Under the pieces are notes generated by a model that was not told the DNA's origin, ran no database searches, and worked only from the letters and a program-made list of their open reading frames with translations. Position numbers and translations under genes: made by a program. Positions 5,321 to 7,622 of a DNA stretch of 7,622 nt are shown here, piece after piece (within the stretch, counting starts at the first letter, position 1; each line of letters begins with the position of its first letter). This DNA is from JAZDEU01 sp043808545 (GTDB lineage: Bacteria > Patescibacteriota > Patescibacteriia > JAZDEU01), in assembly GCA_043808545.1 (NCBI GenBank), contig JAZDEU010000034.1, positions 1 through 7,622 of the forward strand, written 5' to 3'.

Positions 5321-6142
5321 TTATCCTATTCCCTCCACCGCCGCCCACTTGCTCTCCCCGCCGGCTGGAATTGTAATTATTATCTCATCCCCAACATTCG
5401 CCTTATAATAGGTAATGCTTGCGATTAAAACTTTATACTTTCGCGCGTTATCTAAAATGACAAAATATTCTTTTATCTCCTCATTATAATTTAAGATCCC
5501 GATTGCGTTTCTTCTCTCAACTTTTTCTATCTGCTTGTATCTGTACGCGCCATTATGCAAGATTCTCAATTTTAATATATCCCCTTCTACTAATTTTGAT
5601 TTTGAAGCGTAATTTGCAGGCACCTCGTATGTCTCGCCAGCCTCAGAGATCATCTCAAACCCGTCAAAAACTCCTTCAATAATTTTAGCCGCTCCGATAT
5701 CTAAACTATCCTCTTTCTTTTCACTTAATAAAACATCCGTAATTTTTTTCTCGTATGCTTTAAGATTTTCATCTAAGTCCAGATCTTTTAAAATTTCTTC
5801 TATCTCATCTTTTATTTTTAATAATTTCTTTTTTATAATAAAAGTTTCAACTGCATTCATCTTTCTAAAATCATTCTCACTATTGTTTTCATTGCTGATA
5901 TTTATTTTCTCAATTACTAGCGGCGCGCTATCTCCCAAAAAATCTTCCTTTATATCTTCTAATTCAAGATCGCATTCTTTTTTATCTTCAAAAATTTCTT
6001 CTGAATCATTATTTATTATCTCTTCTTTTTCTTCATCATTGTTCATCTCGCCTAATGCTTCCGCGAGAGAACAAATATCTTGCGAACGGGAATATAAAAT
6101 TTTCCCATTAGAGTCATCTGAAATTTTGTTTGCGTTATCCAT
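5321..6142 (-). CDS. acidic protein of unknown function upstream of dnaX
   Basis: I chose ATG 6142 (273 aa). The frame is open from ATG 6181, but those first 13 codons begin inside a REP-like repeat and read like spacer. The first 95 residues are acidic and low-complexity. Residues 95-145 are charged helices, likely a coiled coil. From about 153 to the end lies a beta-rich domain with EGVFDG, YEVPANYASKSKLVEGD, GAYRYKQI, YKVLIASITYYKANVGDEI and KWAAVE. I recognise this C-terminal pattern as typical of conserved proteins of unknown function in candidate-phylum genomes, but can attach no family name. The domain could be an OB-like or other small barrel binding nucleic acid or a partner; this is inference. 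It lies 79 bases upstream of dnaX on the same strand and may be cotranscribed. The leader from the promoter at 6291-6319 would contain the repeat. Confidence 0.72.
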   Translation of the reverse strand: MDNANKISDDSNGKILYSRSQDICSLAEALGEMNNDEEKEEIINNDSEEIFEDKKECDLELEDIKEDFLGDSAPLVIEKINISNENNSENDFRKMNAVETFIIKKKLLKIKDEIEEILKDLDLDENLKAYEKKITDVLLSEKKEDSLDIGAAKIIEGVFDGFEMISEAGETYEVPANYASKSKLVEGDILKLRILHNGAYRYKQIEKVERRNAIGILNYNEEIKEYFVILDNARKYKVLIASITYYKANVGDEIIITIPAGGESKWAAVEGIG

Positions 6143-6175
6143 ATTTTTGTTTTTATTTAGAAATATACTTCTCCT

Positions 6176-6252
6176 TGTCATCCCGAGCGTAGCCGAGGGA
6201 TCTTTTAATAGATTCCTCCACTTGTTCCTTCGTCACTTCGGTCGGAATGACA
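6176..6252. repeat. composite REP-like element in the leader of the 5321 gene
   Basis: TGTCATCCCGAGCG... (6176-6202) is the inverted partner of the repeat at 3374-3399 with one additional G. It is followed by a second, different unit ending in TCGGAATGACA (6242-6252). The outer ends TGTCAT and ATGACA are inverted, so the pair forms a doublet. On the plus strand the first unit is followed by TTTTA, so it could also terminate transcription entering from the left. Confidence 0.62.
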
Positions 6253-6290
6253 AAAAACTTTCTCCTACAGCCTCATATTATTTTTTTCTT

Positions 6291-6319
6291 ATCCTATCAC
6301 ATAACCTGCGCAAAAACAA
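6291..6319 (-). promoter_or_regulatory. predicted promoter for the 5321 gene and perhaps dnaX
   Basis: Minus strand TTGTTT (6319-6314), a 17-bp spacer and TAGGAT (6296-6291), with TGA before the -10 (extended -10). Transcription would start near 6284, leaving a leader of about 140 nt that runs through the repeat doublet at 6176-6252. The promoter also sits in the spacer after murB. Confidence 0.45.
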
Positions 6320-6348
6320 GGCTTTAAATAAGCGCTATACTTAATTAT

Positions 6349-6393
6349 TATCCGTGTTCTGTGTGAATCCGTTTTTTATCTGTGCTAATCCGT
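6349..6393. repeat. short direct repeats downstream of murB
   Basis: TGTGTGAATCCGT (6360-6372) and TGTGCTAATCCGT (6381-6393) are 21 bases apart and differ at two positions; TATCCGTGTTC at 6350-6360 is a degenerate third unit. They start nine bases past the murB stop codon. This looks like a common type of bacterial spacer repeat, with no evident function. Confidence 0.5.
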
Positions 6394-6401
6394 CTGCTCT
6401 C

Positions 6402-7433
6402 TCAAACCACTTCTATTTCCCTTTCCAATTTAACCCCAAATTTTTTCTTAACATCCATCTCCGCTAATTCCATTAAATCTATAACATCTTTAGCTTTTGC
6501 TTTACCTAAATTAACGATAATATTGGCATGTTTTTCGCTTATCATAGCGCCACCGATTTTCTTGCCCTTTAAACCGCATTTATCAATAAGCCAACCAGCT
6601 GGCGCAACGTCTAGTTCCCCCTTAGAGGTGGGTAAGGGGGGTGTTGAACCCAGTTCATGTGTAAAATCAGCGTAACTTACATTTTTAAAAATACTCCCTG
6701 CATTCCTGAAAACAAGCGGCTGTTTTTCCTTCCTAAATTTAGCGTAACTTTTTATTTTCTCAACTATCTCATCTTTATTTCCTTTCTTAAATTTTAATTC
6801 CGCTGATAAAATAATAAAATTCCCCTTCTCTTTAAAAATACTGCTCCTGTATTTAAACTTGCATTCTTTGTTAGACAATTTTGTAATTTTTTCCATTTCA
6901 AAACTTTGGACTTTATATCCTTCAGCTGCGCTCCTGTCTGCGCAGGCAGGCAGGACAAACTTTGGACTTTTAACTAACTTTATAGCTCTTACACTATCAA
7001 CTATGTCGTCCATACTAACCCCAAAAGCTCCCGCGTTCCCTTTGATCGCCCCGCCGACCGTAATCCCAGGTATGCCTGACGCCCATTCCGTTCCTGATAA
7101 AAAATTATCGCGGCAAAAATCTATTAACTTAAAAAACTTGCATCCCGCGCTTATGCTTAATACAACATTTTTCTCACCCTCTTCCTTTATTTTAATATCT
7201 CCGCGCATCTCCATTTTTATAACAACGCCATTAAATCCCTTATCTCTAAAAAGAAGATTGCTACCACCGCCTAAAATAAAAATCTTTTCTTTTGTTTCCG
7301 CCGTCCACTTTAAAATATCTAAAACATCTTTCTCGTTTTTAGCAATAAAAAAATATTTAGCATTCCCGCCAATCTTAAAAGTAGTATATTCCGCTAATTT
7401 TATATTTTTTTCTATTCTCCTTTCATTAAACAT
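6402..7433 (-). CDS. murB: UDP-N-acetylenolpyruvoylglucosamine reductase
   Basis: MurB is a cytosolic FAD flavoenzyme that reduces UDP-GlcNAc-enolpyruvate with NADPH to UDP-MurNAc in peptidoglycan synthesis. Residues 18-25 give TFKIGGNA, and 54-61 give the FAD-binding LGGGSNLL. The stretch 114-138 holds the GIPG...GG...GNAGA signature. Conserved catalytic residues are R196 (KYRSSIF), S247 (NAGSIFKN) and E339 near the C-terminus. It ends with KCGLKG, GGAMISEKHANIIVN (295-308) and KLERE. Type II length is about 300; the extra residues are two insertions, about 156-174 and 262-275, both encoded by repeat-like DNA. Neither hits a catalytic motif. ATG 7433 is the natural start and has no Shine-Dalgarno. 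The upstream region carries four phased ACACGAA repeats (7440-7478) that could be regulatory. The FRNAG loop and an intact catalytic set suggest a working enzyme, so the cell makes peptidoglycan. Confidence 0.95.
   Translation of the reverse strand: MFNERRIEKNIKLAEYTTFKIGGNAKYFFIAKNEKDVLDILKWTAETKEKIFILGGGSNLLFRDKGFNGVVIKMEMRGDIKIKEEGEKNVVLSISAGCKFFKLIDFCRDNFLSGTEWASGIPGITVGGAIKGNAGAFGVSMDDIVDSVRAIKLVKSPKFVLPACADRSAAEGYKVQSFEMEKITKLSNKECKFKYRSSIFKEKGNFIILSAELKFKKGNKDEIVEKIKSYAKFRKEKQPLVFRNAGSIFKNVSYADFTHELGSTPPLPTSKGELDVAPAGWLIDKCGLKGKKIGGAMISEKHANIIVNLGKAKAKDVIDLMELAEMDVKKKFGVKLEREIEVV
6613..6652 (-). repeat. palindromic repeat inserted in frame in murB (second site)
   Basis: CCCCCTTA (6617-6624) and TAAGGGGG (6633-6640) are perfect inverted repeats around the loop GAGGTGGG. 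The minus strand reads it as STPPLPTSKGEL (about residues 263-274), unlike the surrounding protein. It lies in the variable loop between SIFKN and PAGWLID, where length differences between homologues are tolerated. It resembles widespread bacterial spacer repeats. Confidence 0.55.
6901..6970 (-). repeat. 57-bp repeat insertion in murB flanked by 14-bp direct repeats
   Basis: AAACTTTGGACTTT occurs at 6901-6914 and 6957-6970, flanking a 42-base core with an imperfect palindrome around CTGCGCAG. The copies are offset by 56 bases, but the outer copy has one more T (minus-strand A), so the total addition is 57 bases, that is 19 codons (SPKFVL...EGYK). The protein frame is thereby kept. The segment splits the loop between AIKLVK and KVQSFEM, away from the active site. 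Confidence 0.65.
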
Positions 7434-7439
7434 ATTTTA

Positions 7440-7478
7440 TTCGTGTATATTCGTGTTCCTATTCGTGTTGTTTCGTGT
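7440..7478 (-). promoter_or_regulatory. four helically phased repeats just upstream of murB
   Basis: TTCGTGT on the plus strand (ACACGAA on the minus) occurs at 7440, 7450, 7462 and 7472, spaced 10, 12 and 10 bases, about one helical turn each, directly before the murB start at 7433. Such phasing would suit a protein binding one face of the DNA. A spacer-type simple repeat is as likely, since similar tracts occur widely. Confidence 0.4.
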
Positions 7479-7490
7479 ATAATTAGTATC

Positions 7491-7622
7491 TGTTGAAATA
7501 GTGTCTCCAGCGTCATTCTGAACCCCGCTTGCGGGGTGAAGAATCCCGTGGCTAAGCAAAAAAACACTGGGATTCTTCGCCCTCCTGGCGCTCGGGTTCA
7601 GAATGACGCGACTATTTCAACA
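7491..7622. mobile_element. 132-bp hairpin element, MITE-like, with terminal inverted repeats
   Basis: The element starts with TGTTGAAATAGT (7491-7502) and ends with its perfect reverse complement (7611-7622), exactly at the window edge. Inside are GCGTCATTCTGAACCC (7510-7525) against its complement at 7594-7609 and GAAGAATCCC (7538-7547) against 7569-7578; CCCCGC/GCGGGG forms a side hairpin at 7523-7536. It encodes nothing and looks like a pair of inverted REP-type units inside terminal repeats. No target duplication can be seen because the right flank is missing. Confidence 0.6.

Noticed and set aside
6143..6181. Upstream ATG at 6181 for the 5321 gene
   Set aside because: The added 13 residues begin in a REP-like repeat and look like spacer; ATG 6142 begins the plausible protein. 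It cannot be excluded.
5883..6344. Plus-strand open frame of 153 codons opposite the 5321 gene
   Set aside because: Serine- and leucine-rich translation is the shadow of the acidic coding strand and runs through the repeat doublet.
6859..7482. 207-codon plus-strand open frame opposite murB
   Set aside because: It is antisense to a clear murB with full motifs; its translation shows no family and spans the spacer repeats.
1..7622. CRISPR array
   Set aside because: The direct repeats present are short, few and not separated by unique spacers of regular length.

Overview
This AT-rich window looks like part of a Candidate Phyla Radiation (Patescibacteria, probably Parcubacteria-like) genome. The reasons are a dnaX followed upstream by a protein type I associate with that group, compact small-gene operons, spacer-type palindromic repeats also found inside genes, and the absence of any well-placed Shine-Dalgarno sequence before the protein starts I could place. 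The assignment rests on gene content and style only.

Left part (1-3122), accessory. A gene leaves the window at the left edge (1-27, -). It is followed by a multi-cysteine zinc-ribbon reading frame broken by two in-frame TAA codons (162-437, -). On the + strand, 484-625 holds what looks like a complete small-RNA gene: an extended -10 promoter, a folded body of about 70 nt and an intrinsic terminator. It converges on, and overlaps the 3' end of, a three-gene minus-strand operon driven by a near-perfect promoter: winged-helix protein (1510-1854), 37-residue P-loop peptide (1400-1513, ATGA overlap) and DUF3800 protein (608-1390). Next comes a second compact operon with its own promoter and terminator: a 63-aa protein, a 78-aa protein and a caspase-like cysteine protease of 215 aa (2040-3122, -). 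Both operons look like self-contained accessory or defence-type modules.

Middle (3223-3293): tRNA-Gln(CUG), on the boundary between accessory and housekeeping genes.

Right part (3409-7433), core genes on the minus strand: dnaX (DNA polymerase III gamma/tau), an acidic protein of unknown function that may be cotranscribed with it (5321-6142), and murB (UDP-N-acetylenolpyruvoylglucosamine reductase). The spacers carry inverted REP-like repeats, and the same kind of sequence has entered murB (two places) and the dnaX linker without breaking the frame. The window closes with a 132-bp hairpin element with 12-bp perfect terminal inverted repeats.

Strongest leads: (1) the small-RNA gene paired with DUF3800; (2) the caspase-like protease with two small partners; (3) repeats domesticated as coding sequence in murB and dnaX.
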